64,000 nt of DNA, from contig JARDYH010000001.1 in assembly GCA_029215795.1 (NCBI GenBank), positions 294,072,654 through 294,136,653 of the forward strand, given 5' to 3'. Origin of the DNA: Anniella stebbinsi (taxonomy: Eukaryota; Chordata; Lepidosauria; Squamata; Anniellidae). Shown in pieces: positions 33,092 to 44,764 of the stretch. Numbering within the stretch: the stretch's first letter is position 1; every line of letters starts with the position of its first letter. The translations under genes and the position numbers were made by a program. The notes under the pieces were generated by a model. That model saw only the letters and a list, made by a program, of their open reading frames with translations. It ran no database searches and had not been told where the DNA came from.

Positions 33092-33970
33092 TCACAAACT
33101 GCCTCCTCCTGCTGCCCCTTCTTCTTCTTTTTCTTGTTCCTGCCTCCCATTGGTATCATTCTCCATCAGGCCCAGATTTCGCAGAAGATTCGTTCCTTGC
33201 TCACATGATGTTATTCTGTATTTTTTCCCCTGGTACGTAAATCTCAAGAATACTGGGTATCCCCAGCTATAGACAATTGATTTCTTCCACAGGGTAGTTG
33301 TACACAGCTTCACACTTTTCCTCCATTGAATGGTTTGGGGACATAAATCATTGAAGACCTGTATCTGCATAGACGGGAACATCAGTTGCCCAGCCCGTCT
33401 AATGGCTTGCATCAGATTTTCTTTTTTATAAAAGCTGGCAAATCTTACTATTATGTCCCTTGGGAACATTCCACTCCTTTTAGGACCCAGTCTGTGGATC
33501 CTTTCAAAATCTGCGTCATCCCATGCCATTTGCGGGGCCATCTCTTTAATCCATTCCATTACCTTGGTTTTCAAGATCTTTGGATTTTCCCCCTGCTGCT
33601 CCTGAAAGGATCTGATACGGATATTCATTCTTCTATCTCTATCTTCCATAGAGATTAAGCGTAAGTCCATTACCTGTAAGTTTATATCTTGTTTTTTTAT
33701 GTTATCTTTATTCAGATCTATCTGTTGTTCCATGGATCTAAGTTTGTCATTAATCATTTGAAAGCTGTCTTGTTGAGATTTCTGGAGCTCCTGCTTCACC
33801 TCCTGCATAATCTCTGCTTTCTGCTTATTCAGCATGCCTTGGATGGTAGCCAGTAAGTCCGGCGTCTGCTCTGCTTGTGGCTTCACTATTTTTGCTGTTG
33901 CTCCTGGCTTAGCTCCATCTTTATGATTTCCACTTCCGGTTTGCGACGGACCCGTTTTCCCGTTCGCCAT
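33092..33970 (-). CDS. L1 ORF1 protein (RNA-binding chaperone), intact frame
   Basis: ORF1p forms trimers that coat L1 RNA in the cytoplasmic ribonucleoprotein. The sequence shows a charged N-terminus, a coiled coil with heptad-like spacing (about residues 40-115, including MLNKQKAEIMQEVKQELQK), and an RRM-like domain with RRMNIRIRSF and later DIIVRFASFYKKENLMQAI. A basic C-terminal domain follows (YPVFLRFTYQGKKYRI). The open frame extends upstream to 34132, but its first codon there is GTG. ATG at 34090 has a weak context, while ATG at 33970 has A at -3 and G at +4. From 33970 the product is 292 residues, within the range of vertebrate L1 ORF1p. No frameshift is seen. ORF2 starts about 250 bp downstream. 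Confidence 0.85.
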   Translation of the reverse strand: MANGKTGPSQTGSGNHKDGAKPGATAKIVKPQAEQTPDLLATIQGMLNKQKAEIMQEVKQELQKSQQDSFQMINDKLRSMEQQIDLNKDNIKKQDINLQVMDLRLISMEDRDRRMNIRIRSFQEQQGENPKILKTKVMEWIKEMAPQMAWDDADFERIHRLGPKRSGMFPRDIIVRFASFYKKENLMQAIRRAGQLMFPSMQIQVFNDLCPQTIQWRKSVKLCTTTLWKKSIVYSWGYPVFLRFTYQGKKYRITSCEQGTNLLRNLGLMENDTNGRQEQEKEEEGAAGGGSL

Positions 33971-34476
33971 TGTTGTTTTTTCTGAATCCTTTCTCGCCAA
34001 ACGCCACCAGCTCTTATCAAAAGGATGTCCTTTAACTTGTGTCCACCTTGGTAACGAAGTTTTCTTGCTCTCGTCTCTTCCTTTATTCATCTGGCATTCA
34101 GCAAGCGAGACGGAACTCAGATTTTCTATCACCTCTTAGATCCTTGCTTGTTAAGTATTATTGCTTAATATTCTTAAAATATGTTCCTTTACTCTCCGCT
34201 TTCATTTAAACATGTAATCAACACAGATAGTTCTGTTTTCCCCACTCGGTCAGAGCTTGGCAACCTTCCCAGGCTTATTAGCCGATTAGAAGTCGCTGCT
34301 GGTATCTTTAACTCTGCAAATTCCTCTGTCTTATGCTTTGAATATTTAGATAACAGAAAACAGCTTTAGACTTTCAGTTTGCCTTTTTAATGATGAATTA
34401 TTTTCTTTTTAAAAGCTTCATTACTGGGAGGGAAGATTTCCCCGACTGTCTCGTTACATACCGGAAGTCACCGCCC

Positions 34477-34489
34477 TAGATTTTTCTTT
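34477..34489. repeat. L1 target-site duplication, 5' side
   Basis: TAGATTTTTCTTT, identical to 27589-27601, directly next to the first base of the L1 5' UTR. Confidence 0.9.
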
Positions 34490-34572
34490 AAAGAGTTGGA
34501 CAAATGCATGGTGGATAGCTTTATCAACAGCTATTAGTTAAACAGAGCCGCCATATATAGGGGCAGTAAACC

Positions 34573-34780
34573 TAGGGTGACCATATGAAAAGGAGGAAAG
34601 GGCTCCTGAATCTTTAACAGTTGTATTGAAAGGGAAATTTCAGCAGGTGTCAATTGTATGCATGCAGCACCTGGTGAAATTCCCTCTTCATCACAACAGT
34701 TAAAGCTGCACGAGCCCTGTCCTCCTTTTCATATGGTCACCCTCTTTTGTATCCGGCCACTCAGTATAGCAGCTGAAGAG
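34573..34780. mobile_element. Foldback hAT-like element, family A, shortened copy
   Basis: Begins TAGGGTGACCATATGAAAAG and has the inverse CTTTTCATATGGTCACCCT at 34725-34743. The usual internal words TTTAACAGTTG and CATCACAACAGTTAAAG are present. It then runs into CTTTTGTATCCGGCCACTC, which matches the centre of the longer copies. This suggests a rearranged or doubled end. Confidence 0.7.
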
Positions 34781-34824
34781 AAGGGTAGGAATGTTTATAA
34801 GGGGTTATTGAAAACCTAAAGAGG

Positions 34825-34960
34825 GGGCCATCGTTCAGTGGTGGAGTACCTGCCTGCTATGAAAAAGGTCCAGAACTGCCTGGGGATAGCAGAGATTGAA
34901 CCTGGGATGTTCTGTATGCAAAACAGATGCTCCTCCACTGAGCTATGGTCCCTTCCTCTA
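34825..34960. mobile_element. Two convergent tRNA-like SINE heads
   Basis: On the plus strand, GGCCATCGTTCAGTGGTGGA followed by GTACCTGCCTGCTATG is a tRNA-type A-box region (34825-34873). On the minus strand, from about 34952, ACCATAGCTCAGTGG leads to CATCTGTTTTGCATACAGA and TCCCAGGTTCAATCTC, a clear A box and B box. Two heads thus point toward each other. They are SINE-derived, not functional tRNA genes: no complete acceptor-stem pairing is seen. Confidence 0.65.
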
Positions 34961-34996
34961 GTCCTTAGACAAGCCTTTAGTTCTACCTCGAGTTCT

Positions 34997-35440
34997 CTAT
35001 AACCCATCTTCATGTGTCCAGTAAGATGCCAAAGAGCCAGTCAAGGAGGTCAACATTCTTTCTATAACATGTCTTTTGACACCGTGTTCTGGTTGTACAT
35101 TGATTGGGCTCATTTTATCTTTTTGTGTTGGGGTGGGATTCCTCTTTCCCTCAGAAGCCTTGTCTGCAACTTTAGCTCCTTGGAAACATATGATGCTTGC
35201 CTCAGACTCTAGGTTTATCTTGGAAGTCTCTTTATCCATTGTTTTCCTCTTCCAGACTCCACTGATTAGCTGCATCTTGTTTGCATTCCCCAGTAAGCTT
35301 TGCATGTACACACAACCATTTTCCGATTCTTCAGCCTCTTTTTTCTTTTAACATTGCACGTTTCTTCTTGTAACTTTCCTCCATTCAAACTTCAGGAACA
35401 CTTACATCCAAAAAGGGGCTGTTACGTTACGCATTCTACC
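34997..35440. other. Unassigned sequence
   Basis: A 104-codon minus-strand frame (34997-35311) has no recognised domain and overlaps two plus-strand frames. I do not call a gene. Confidence 0.35.
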
Positions 35441-35512
35441 TATTTATTTATTTATTATTTTATATTCTATCTTTTCTCCAGGAACTAGAAGTGGTGTACA
35501 TGATGGTGTTCT
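35441..35512 (-). repeat. CORE-SINE 3' end fragment
   Basis: TATTTATTTATTTATTATTT, then CTATCTTTTCTCCAGGAACT and AGTGGTGTACATGATGG. This is the degraded 3' end of the same SINE as at 18801 (ACCTTTTTTCCTCCAAGGAA and CGGCATACATAATCC there). Confidence 0.65.
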
Positions 35513-36595
35513 TTTTGCATGAAAATCCATGCATATTTTCATGTGTATTTTATTTTGGTCCGCGAATCACATTGCAAGCTCAGAAATGTATGAATTTTGA
35601 GCACAGATCGTGAGTTTAATTCATGTTTGGTCAGAAAGATGTGACTGGGGTAAAATCCTGATCAAAAGCGAACTGAAATGAATTTGTCATTAAACATTGG
35701 CAAAGATACTTAGTATTGATGCTGCCTTACCACCTTTATAAGTACATTGTTGTTGCTATAAAAATACACTCTGATTATGAGGCACAAAATGCCTGCAAAC
35801 CATAAAGATCGCTTCAGCGTTGATTCTGTTTACCAGATTCTAGATTATGCAGTCACTCTTGCAGCTCAAAGAACACAGTGTTATGTTTGGGATGCTCGAC
35901 AATATTCAAAAACTCCATGAAACAACACCTGAAGTCCTACACCAGCAGTATAAGAGACTAGAGAAAGTACTGGCAAATAGCAAATTGCATGGCAGAAGAT
36001 AGAACTAACTTGGGTAATGAACTGAAAGCACTTTACAGATACATATCTGCAGAGTCTTCTCAAAAATATGTGAAATAGGATGCAGTTCTCCAGCATGGAG
36101 GAAGCTTCCAAAGGCAGATCTCCACCACCTCTGGACCTCCTTTTTCATGGCCAGAGAGGAAATTCTGCTATATCCTATGGCCTCCCAGGAAACATAGGAT
36201 TATGTGTGCTTGAAAATATGCCAATTGAATAGAAAACATAAAAGTTACAAGCAGTAGAAGAGCATCTGGGTCTCTTTTTGAAAACAATGTGAAACAATAA
36301 TCAATGGGAATAATGGGAACTAATGAATTAATAATGAAAACAAATTCAATTTTAACAAATAGATTGCTAAATGGGGGGGATCATGTACATCTCTAAAGAA
36401 AAGCCTTTCTTGATAGAAATGATACTGGTTTCCAAACATCCTTTATTTTAAGAGACATCCAGAGTTGCTGGATTAAAAAAAGAAAAGTCAGAAATAAGGC
36501 GCACTGAAATTCGAATGTTATGCATCTAAGACACCCCATGTCAAATTTGTAAAAATTTGTAAAAATATTTTTTTTGTTCTATTTGCCTTCATTAT
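35513..36595. other. Unassigned AT-rich sequence
   Basis: No gene or repeat family recognised. Confidence 0.45.
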
Positions 36596-36650
36596 AAGAT
36601 AGATAGATGATAGATAGATAGATAGATAGATAGATATAGATAGATAGAGT
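36596..36650. repeat. (GATA)n microsatellite
   Basis: About 12 GATA units with one interruption. A second array lies at 47309-47384. Confidence 0.95.
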
Positions 36651-36814
36651 AAAATGTTTTGCTGTGTAACATCCATGTCCAAGGAATATTCTTTCTGAAT
36701 TAGTGGCCAAACGTATGCATTTGGAAACAAAAGCATGCCAGAGAAGGAGTAATGCAGCTGTTGGGAAAGTAACAGTATTGACAGACATTGTTTTTATTTC
36801 AGGAGCTGGATTCT

Positions 36815-37433
36815 TAGGGCTCATCTACACCTTCAGACCTTTTGAGGGGGAGGACGGATGATTGCGAGGTTTCCCGCTTCCATGATCATTGCTCACGGGA
36901 CACACACGAGGGAATTTTCCCACACGTAAAGGAGAGCCATTGCGGGAGGACGTGTGCCCTGTGACGGCACTTCCGACGTATATCAGCAGAAGTGGGCAGA
37001 AGTAGACAGATGGATACGGGTCACAGATATATACTTTTTAAATAACTCCTCCAAGATGCACACAAGTGCAAACATACAGCAACACAGGTGTGGGGATAGG
37101 TACTTTGATGAAATTGCACTATTATGCATCAATGTTTGTATATATATATAAAAAAGAGTCCGCGATGAAACACGGGAATGTCCATGCACACTCCCCTGAC
37201 AGCAAGTTGGCTGTTCGCCAAGCCAGGAACTCACAAAAGGGGGGCACACCAGCTGGGGATTTTGCGATTGTAGCGAGAGATGGGGAAAAGCCACTACAAA
37301 ACCAGTCAGCAATATTCTGGAAAAACTGGGCGGTCATCCCGAGATCATCGTGGGAGTAGGTGAACGTCATGTGGCATGGTAGGGACAACCTCAATATTAT
37401 TCTGGAATAAACAGCTGGTATAGATGGCCCCTT
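36815..37433. mobile_element. Non-autonomous DNA transposon, about 620 bp
   Basis: Left end TAGGGCTCATCTACACC. The right end GGTATAGATGGCCCCTTA is its imperfect inverse. The interior has a CpG-bearing segment (36880-36980), TATA-rich sequence and a block GGGGATTTTGCGATTGTAGC. No transposase frame is present; the 97-119 codon frames have no motif. The ends resemble hAT termini, but no 8-bp duplication is clear. Confidence 0.6.
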
Positions 37434-37778
37434 AGTTCCCATTTCCTTTAATCCCATCCCAAAACAAAGACTTTTTGGCAAGAATCATTGTTTGTCATAG
37501 CATGGCTGAATAGTTATAGATCTGAACACACTGAAACGGTACAAGCTTGGATTTTGGTCCATCTGGAAAGAGTTCACATCCTAAGACTTACACAATTGAA
37601 ACTTTTCTAAAAATTGTAATTGCTGCACAGGTGGGTGATTTTGGGGGGGGCTACAATGTGCAGGAAGGAGAGGGTTAACCTTTTTTCTCCCCAGCTGTGA
37701 CCCTCAAATACCTTCCTGTGTCCCAGTTAAACTTTTTTAAAAGCTTCCATTGCGTAAAACAGGGTTGGGCCCTCCTGA

Positions 37779-38150
37779 TAGGGTGACCATATGTCAGGAA
37801 AAACCAGGACATGTCAGGATTTTTGGTAACAAATCCAGGAAGGGGGAAATTTTTTCCCATCTTCCCCCCATCCAAAGGGCAGCTTTACTTTATTTTCAAT
37901 GGGAATTAACGAAAATGCTTCCAGCTCTGTCATTTTTAAAGATAAAGAGATGAAACTTGGCACCATGATAGCTCTTAGGTAAGGCTTTAGCCACGCCAAG
38001 TTTGAAGCATTCATTCATCTGTTGATTTTTAGGATTTTTTAAAAAAAAATTGAGGTTTTAATTTTTTTAAAAAAACATAATTTTTAAAGATAAGGAGATG
38101 AAACTTGGCACCATGATAGCTCTTAAGGAGAGCTTTCACCATGCATCTCA
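37779..38150. mobile_element. TAGGGTGACC-end element with two 170-bp repeat units
   Basis: Starts TAGGGTGACCATATGTCAGG, then AAAACCAGGACATGTCAGGA. From about 37918 it carries two copies of a unit containing AAAGATAAAGAGATGAAACT, TGGCACCATGATAGCTCTTA and GCCAAGTTTGAAGCATTCAT. These are the minus-strand form of the array at 51901-52635. No matching right terminus was found. Confidence 0.55.
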
Positions 38151-41100
38151 GAGTCTAGTGTGCTGGTTCAGGCAGAGGCAGCTGGTGGCAGCGGTGGTTT
38201 TTAAAGTAAAAGTCACCAGACCTGACCAAGCAATAAGCTGGCACCCTTCCCCTCTAGCCAAATGGTACAAGTGTGCAGCTCAGCTGGACTGTTGGGAGAT
38301 TTTGGAAGAGGGATGGAGATTGATTGTTTGAGGCTAGAGGCTTTGGTTTGGCTGCAATGACTTAGAGAGAGAGATAACAGAGGTTGCACAGACAATGCAG
38401 TGACATTTGTTGTAATACAGGGCATTAGAAAGAGGGTCTCAGAGTCACATGTTTGTGCAGGAAGTAAACAGGAGTTCAAAGTCTGGATGTGAAAAGTGGT
38501 GCCAATGCACAAGCCTTGAGAAGCTAATGTATATAAATGAGAAGTGTGAATGGGCTAAGTAGTGTCCGCCACCCACAACACCCACCCTAATGTTAGAGTA
38601 GAGAAACTTGTGACAATCATACACAAGTTTTTTTAAAAAATTGAATTTTAAAAATTAAAAAGCCAGCCAGTCGGTAGCAAGCCCTGTTAACAGCAGCTAT
38701 CAGTGGAGTGAGGATACAATCAGAAAAGATATTTGAGGGAAGGGGGAAATGTATCACACAGAGTATAGCAACAAAGTACAGCAAAAGCTACAAAAGTAGG
38801 AGTGAGAGAAATTAATTTCAGATATATTGGATGTGTCACTTGTCATTTCAGTGATTTTAATATTAAGATGTTGCGTAGAACAGGTTTGTCTTAATTGTGT
38901 GCTGTAAAATCAGACACGTGACCAAGGCTATGTTCAGGTGGGCACCCCCCCCTTTGGTTTCCAAAATATGGTCATGCTACTGTTGGACAACAGCTTTTAT
39001 CATGCCCCCTCCAGGCCTAAGGTATTTGTAACTGACATGAGTTTCATGAAGTTTATATTGAAGATAATGTTGTGAATTATGCCAGACTTTAGAAAGCTAT
39101 ATTCTTGGAGCTGTATTTTAATCTGAATTTTGGGACCTCGTAACATACAAGCTGCCTTGTCCTTTCTGCCAGCATTCACCAATAAAGGTGGGCACAGACA
39201 TGCTTTCATATAGAAATGGGTTTATCACTCTATGATAATTGAAAAATTGGAACCATTCTATCCAAAACAGAAATGTCAGGACCAAAACATAGGTGATCAT
39301 CATGAAATTAGTAGTTACACGATAAAAGAAGTAAATAGTAGCCACTGGGGACCTGGATTGGGTCAATGCTGGTTGGATTTAACCCTTTGCCCCCCCAAGC
39401 CCCAATCTGGATGAGACCTTTGTAGCTGTCATTTACACCGAGAGGAAATGCTCCCATTGGCACCAATGAGAGCTTTTCTCCCTATGCAAATAGCAGCTGT
39501 GGGTGCAGGGGGATCCATGAATGGGTCCATGGTGGGGAGCAAAGGGATAAATCTCCTTTACCCCTGGAATAGTTCTGATCTGGATCAAGTCCCCAGTAAT
39601 GACTATTTACTAAAACTCACACATCCTATCATACAATTACTAATTGAGTGATTAGAGTCACGTCCATTTTAGCCCTATGAGCACCTAATGCCAAAGGTTT
39701 TAAGGCATATAGGCAAACATGACATAACTTTAGTTATTGTTTTTGCAACAGCCTGAAAGGCATTCAGGATGGAAAGCAAGGTACCTGGGAAATTCTAAAT
39801 AATTAGACTACATCCGGGACATCTACTTGTCTGGGGTCTGACTCTCTGGAATACTTAACATGACTGTTAATCCAGCCCTGCTTCAACTGCAGTTCCACTC
39901 TGAGATAATTGGTCACAGCAACAGCTGAGACATGTGGTGTTAGCAGGATTAATGTTACTTGATATTACGGAGTGTAGCATTGAGCTGAACTGGAAGAATA
40001 TGTTGACTTCACTGTACTTATTAAATATTTCCAGTGATAATTAAGACAATATCCGGTTTGGGAACTTTATTTTTTTACATTTACTGCCCCAAATATCCGT
40101 CCACGTCTCCCCTTGACTGAACCAAATTTCTTTTTCTTCATTTTTATGAATCAAATCAGAGAAGTATAACATAATACCCATATCCCCCCTTCACATTTGG
40201 AAAAGGAACAGCTGCAATCATAACTGAACATGGGAATTTTATTGTAAAAAAGAATAGTAAACACAAGTCAAGATTCTCATAAGTACAATTTCTACTTATT
40301 TGTAAGCTATATTGCTTACAAATTCACTAGGCCAGTGATGGAGGAAAAATGCTCACATCTTGACTAGGGCTGAGCTGACATTGCAGAGCAAGTTTTGTGC
40401 TTGTTTTCATGGGTATTGAAAACCTCTTGCCATTTTCAGCTATTTTTGATAGTTGCATCATTTGTAAAGACTGCTGCATGGGAAGAATACCACTATTTGT
40501 GATATAACCGGGCTTCAACACATCCAGTCATCACAGCGAATGTGGTGCCACCCTCTGGTGAATGTGACAAGTGACCCATCATGCAGGGCCATATTGGGAC
40601 ATACTAACTTTCCTACTCTGGATGGGAGAAAGGTGAGCAGGGAAAGTTTGAAGTCATTACTCAGAGGTGCTTGGAAAATTTCCATGGAGCAGCCTCAGGT
40701 AGCTGCTTTCCTGCTGCCCTTTCCTGATGGAAAAAGCCAACAGGTGTTTGTGTTTGCATGAGGGGGGACCTGTGACCAATGCTGCCCAAACAGCCATTCT
40801 CCCACTAGTCTTCTTCATCAGAAAAAGGCTGGTGTGTGTCTGTGTTGGATGCCACTTGTTGGAGGGCTCAGGGCTCCTCCTAACAGCATGGGCCATCCTT
40901 GCCTGCTTCCAGTGCGGTTCCACTGGGAAAGACCATGGAGTGGGAGCTTACAAGTACACTTTTTGGCTTGGCCACAGCAAATCATGACCCTCTAGCCAAT
41001 GAGGCATAGCCTCAACTGTGGCTTGGCTACACTGTCCCCTAGAGGAGAGGAGGTTGCAGTTCACTGGAAATGCAGTTTGACCAGTTATGGAGCCTGAAAA

Positions 41101-42053
41101 AGACATTTAGGTCTATAGTCTTCAACATAGATAGATGAATTTCTCAGTAATTTTCTGGGACTTCAGAATCCACTCTTTGTGATGCTTGGGGAAAAATATT
41201 CATTTCCACTGAGCTTCTACAGTCACAAATAATTAAAATGTAGTGAACAGTCTTACAATATACAAGCTCACTGGAACCCTTCTTCTGTCTCATCCCTCCT
41301 CCCTTTCTTCAAAGCCTGTCGATTTCTCCCACAAACTGACAGAAGCAAAAGCTGAAATTGTGAACAAGTCACTTTTCTTCTTTGCCTCTATTTCCATTTC
41401 AAGCCTTTCTTTCTTTTCGATGTAAGTTGTAAGCTCTTTGGAACCAAAGCAGTCCTTTACTATAAATATATGCCATGTCTAACACAATGGCCCCATGATC
41501 TCTCTTGTTGCCTCTTAGTTCTATAATAATACAAATAATCATGTCTTTCTACTAGCTGTACTAAACCTACATGCTTCACACCCTCTTCCTTACGGTGTCC
41601 ACTTCCATTTGTCAGGCAGTGAATTCATGGCTTTGATTTATGCAGAGGACACATGATATAGCCAGCATCACTTACATTTAAACTTCATCTACTACTACTA
41701 CTTGTAGCTTGCAGCTTGAACTTGCAAAAGACCCAATCAGGAAACAGACAGACAGATCTTGGCTTCTTCTGTGCTGAGCACAAATTTTCCTTCTTTTCAG
41801 CTGCAATTTTTGAATTATTATGCTTTTCCTTGAGGGCTCCTCTGTTCTGCAATTTGCTCAGCTTTGTTGGACATTTCTAAGCTTGATGTATATACATCAA
41901 GATCTGTGTGGATTGCAGCAAAAGGATGTAATGTGAGCTACATATTTGTATAATAGGTTTCCCAACTAAATCTAGCAGTGTCTGAAGGTTTATCCCAATA
42001 ACTCTGTCAGGGTTCTAGCCTTAAAGGCAGCCTAAAACTCACTTTAATCATGC

Positions 42054-42084
<31 letters not shown>

Positions 42085-42584
42085 TTCTTAGATTCAAAGT
42101 GATGTTCAGTCACAGCAGATTCAGATTCTTGATTTCCAGATGTGCAAAGTCCTTCAGGTCATGCTGGTCCCCAGCTAATATGGGCTAATATAGGCACTGC
42201 AATCCATGTAGATCTTGTTGCACAAATGGTGGCAGGAACATTGGGAGAATAAGTATCCAGCTCTCCCTGGGACATTTCTGCAATATATGTTGCATTCTGA
42301 CAGGATGAGGTCTTGTAATCACATATTTCCAGGTCCATGGTAGTGGGATATGTTAGTGACACTGTTATAGCTATTGGCTTTGGATTGTTTTGAAATTGCT
42401 TATGGAGCCTATAGTTAATTGTCACCAGTTAAATGATTTCTGAAGAATGTAGTGATTAAGCTTTTACCATGGGATTTGCTACAATAAAAGAATCTCACTT
42501 ATTTGGGGAGTTCTGTGTCAGAAACCTGGAGTGTGAGCCTGAAGGAATTTCTGGCATGAGGCAACTACTTAATAAACAAAATGA
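38151..42584. other. Unassigned sequence
   Basis: No recognised gene. An (AAGC)n array lies at 42056-42084. All frames are under 100 codons and without motifs. Confidence 0.45.
42056..42084. repeat. (AAGC)n microsatellite
   Basis: About seven AAGC units. Confidence 0.9.
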
Positions 42585-42790
42585 TATTTATTTATTATTT
42601 ATTTCTTGCATTTCTATACTGGCCAATAGCCAAAGCTCTCTGGACAGTTCACAGAAATTAAAACCATGAAGTACAATTCAAAGTATAAAACAAACAACAG
42701 TATGAAAACACAATATAAAAATACAATATAAAAGCATAACCAAGGTAAAACCGAGCAGCAATGTAGAGATTAATGATAGAAGCGTTAAGG
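42585..42790 (-). repeat. L2-like LINE 3' tail
   Basis: An ATTTATTTATTATTTATTTC tract is followed by CCAATAGCCAAAGCTCTCTG and an A-rich stretch. It matches the terminal hairpin of the 15299 and 27090 elements. The coding part is absent. Confidence 0.7.
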
Positions 42791-44764
42791 CAGTCAGGGA
42801 AAGTCATTTCAGACCTGGAACACTTGCTGAGCATTCACATCCAAGAATGCAAATGCTCGTATAGTTTTTCTTTGCTAATGCTACCCCCCCCACACACACA
42901 CACAAAAGGTGCTGCCCAACTTAGAAAATGTGTAAATTTAACAGAAAAAAATACATTACCTATCACTCTCTGAGGTCAAAGCATCGACAATGTGATTGTT
43001 AGAGATTTTAATGGCATTATTTTGGCTATTGGCATTGGAGACTCCTTTTAACTTGTTCCAAAAGTTCTTTGTGAAAGCTCCAGCTTGTCTGGGTTGCTTC
43101 GGCCCTTCAGTTCCCAACCCCCTTTAAAGAGCAGCAAAATTGGTTTCATTTAATAGGTGATGTTAAAAGACTTTCCCAGTGAACTGGATGGAAAGAGGGA
43201 ATAGGAAAATCCAACTTTTTGCCCTCTCTGACAGAAATCATTCCAGTTTGACCACCTGATGGGCCCTGGGGGTTAATTAGAAAATCCCCATCAAGAGCTC
43301 AGAGGCCAATATCAGCTGTCAAAATCCCACATTCCCCCTCTTTCAAGTGTAAAACAACCTGTGTCTGAAGATGTGCAGAGTATAAAAGGGCACACTACCA
43401 CCACCACTGTGGGCTCTGACTTAGCTCTATTCATAGCCTCGCTACTATGAATACAGCAAAAACTCAAATGAAAGTTTTAATCTCCCCACTGCATTCATCC
43501 CAAAGAGAAAAGGGTTTCCCTTTTAACAATTTCCCCCCTTAAATCTTTTGTGCTGCTCCGCTTTGGTGTGTGGCGGGGGAGGTTTTACTCTGACCCAGCA
43601 AGGGCTTTTTGCCATAGAAAGCAGTGCACCTAAACCTTTTATGCTGGAATCAGAGTAAAGGTCTCCTCAGACCAAAAGTAACTAATGCAAAAGGACTTAA
43701 ATGCAGACTGAACATGTCCAGAGTTTTTTAAAAACACAAAAAAGGGGCATCTGATTGCACTTAATTTACCTATTTGTGCCTTGCCACTGTATTCCAACCT
43801 GTGCATAATACAGGCACCTGCCAACATGATTGGTGTCTTGGGAATTCTTGTGTTTAGAAGGACCTTGACAAGAGATTATTATAGTTGGGAGAAATGGATG
43901 GCAGTACACCTTTCTGCAGAAGACAGATCTGTAACCAGCTCTGTAACCAGCTCTGTTGATACTAAACCTAATTTGTTATCTGATCTACCACCCAAACCAT
44001 TCCAATATCATATTGGCTAATGTGTAACTTCATCTTTATATTTCAAGTCAAGTCAAATACAGTGCAATTAATCTTTTTATTTGTATTGCAAGTCATCTTC
44101 ACAGTGATATCAAGAGAATATGAAAAAAAAATCATTTTATACAAATGTGTAGCTCACATTATATTTTTTTGATACTGATATACTTTTTATATAAAAAATA
44201 GCCTTAGCATCCAGATTAATAAAGGTGACATCCAGATACACAAAGATACATATTAAGAGAGCAATCCTACTGTGTGCAAGGCCCTGTTGGTCGGAGCTCC
44301 TATGCCAGAGCCTCTGGCATTTCCAAAATCCTTTTGGGTTCCTGCCAGCAGTACAGATGTAATGATGGCACCAGTTTTCATTTTTACCCCCCTCCATGGG
44401 GTTTCTCCCCATGGCAAGCAATTGGAGGGAATTCACCTAGACCAACTCCAGGGCTGGTCTACACATTTCCCCATGTTAGGGGTATGATCAGGGCTGGAAG
44501 GCTTGTGGATCCATAAACACTCCACTCTCCACCCCTTGGCACATCCCAACATGCCTGTTTCCCCCTGTTCCTGAGGGTAGAGTTCTGACTTTGAGGAAGA
44601 AGTCAGTGCAGACATTTCCACAAGGACTGGGAGGGGCTGGGCGATGAAGTCCATGCTCAGATTTTGCTTTCTGGAGCCCTGTCTATACCATCAGAGAGGA
44701 ATATCCACACACTTCTATGAGTCTGGGGGCATCCTTCCAGGACCACAGAGTTACTTTATAAGGG
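42791..44764. other. Unassigned sequence, part possibly conserved
   Basis: A CA-rich tract lies at 42888-42904. The interval 42975-43480 is unique-looking, of balanced composition and without repeats, with words such as GGGGGTTAATTAGAAAATCC and CCAATATCAGCTGTCAAAAT. It is a candidate non-coding regulatory element by appearance only. A 12-bp word, CTGTAACCAGCT, is repeated in tandem near 43930. Confidence 0.35.

Larger units (their letters stand above)
27602..34476 (-). mobile_element. Full-length L1 retrotransposon
   Basis: A complete L1: GC-richer 5' UTR starting GGGCGGTGACTTCCGG, ORF1 (33092-33970 or 34090), ORF2 (32843 to 27730), and a short 3' UTR with AATAAA and an A-rich end. It is flanked by a perfect 13-bp duplication, TAGATTTTTCTTT, at 27589-27601 and 34477-34489. 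On the L1 sense strand the duplication starts after CTTT and reads AAAG, matching the L1 endonuclease preference TT/AAAA. Without the nested 1300-bp hAT and its extra 8-bp target copy the element is about 5.57 kb. ORF2 is broken by that insertion and by three frameshifts, so the copy is inactive. Confidence 0.95.

Noticed and set aside
34875..34952. Functional tRNA gene
   Set aside because: A and B boxes are visible, but the acceptor stem does not pair convincingly. The sequence is paired with a second worn head and matches the SINE at 47528.
34997..35311. 104-codon minus-strand frame as a possible host exon
   Set aside because: No splice context or conserved motif could be defended, and overlapping plus-strand frames are of similar quality.
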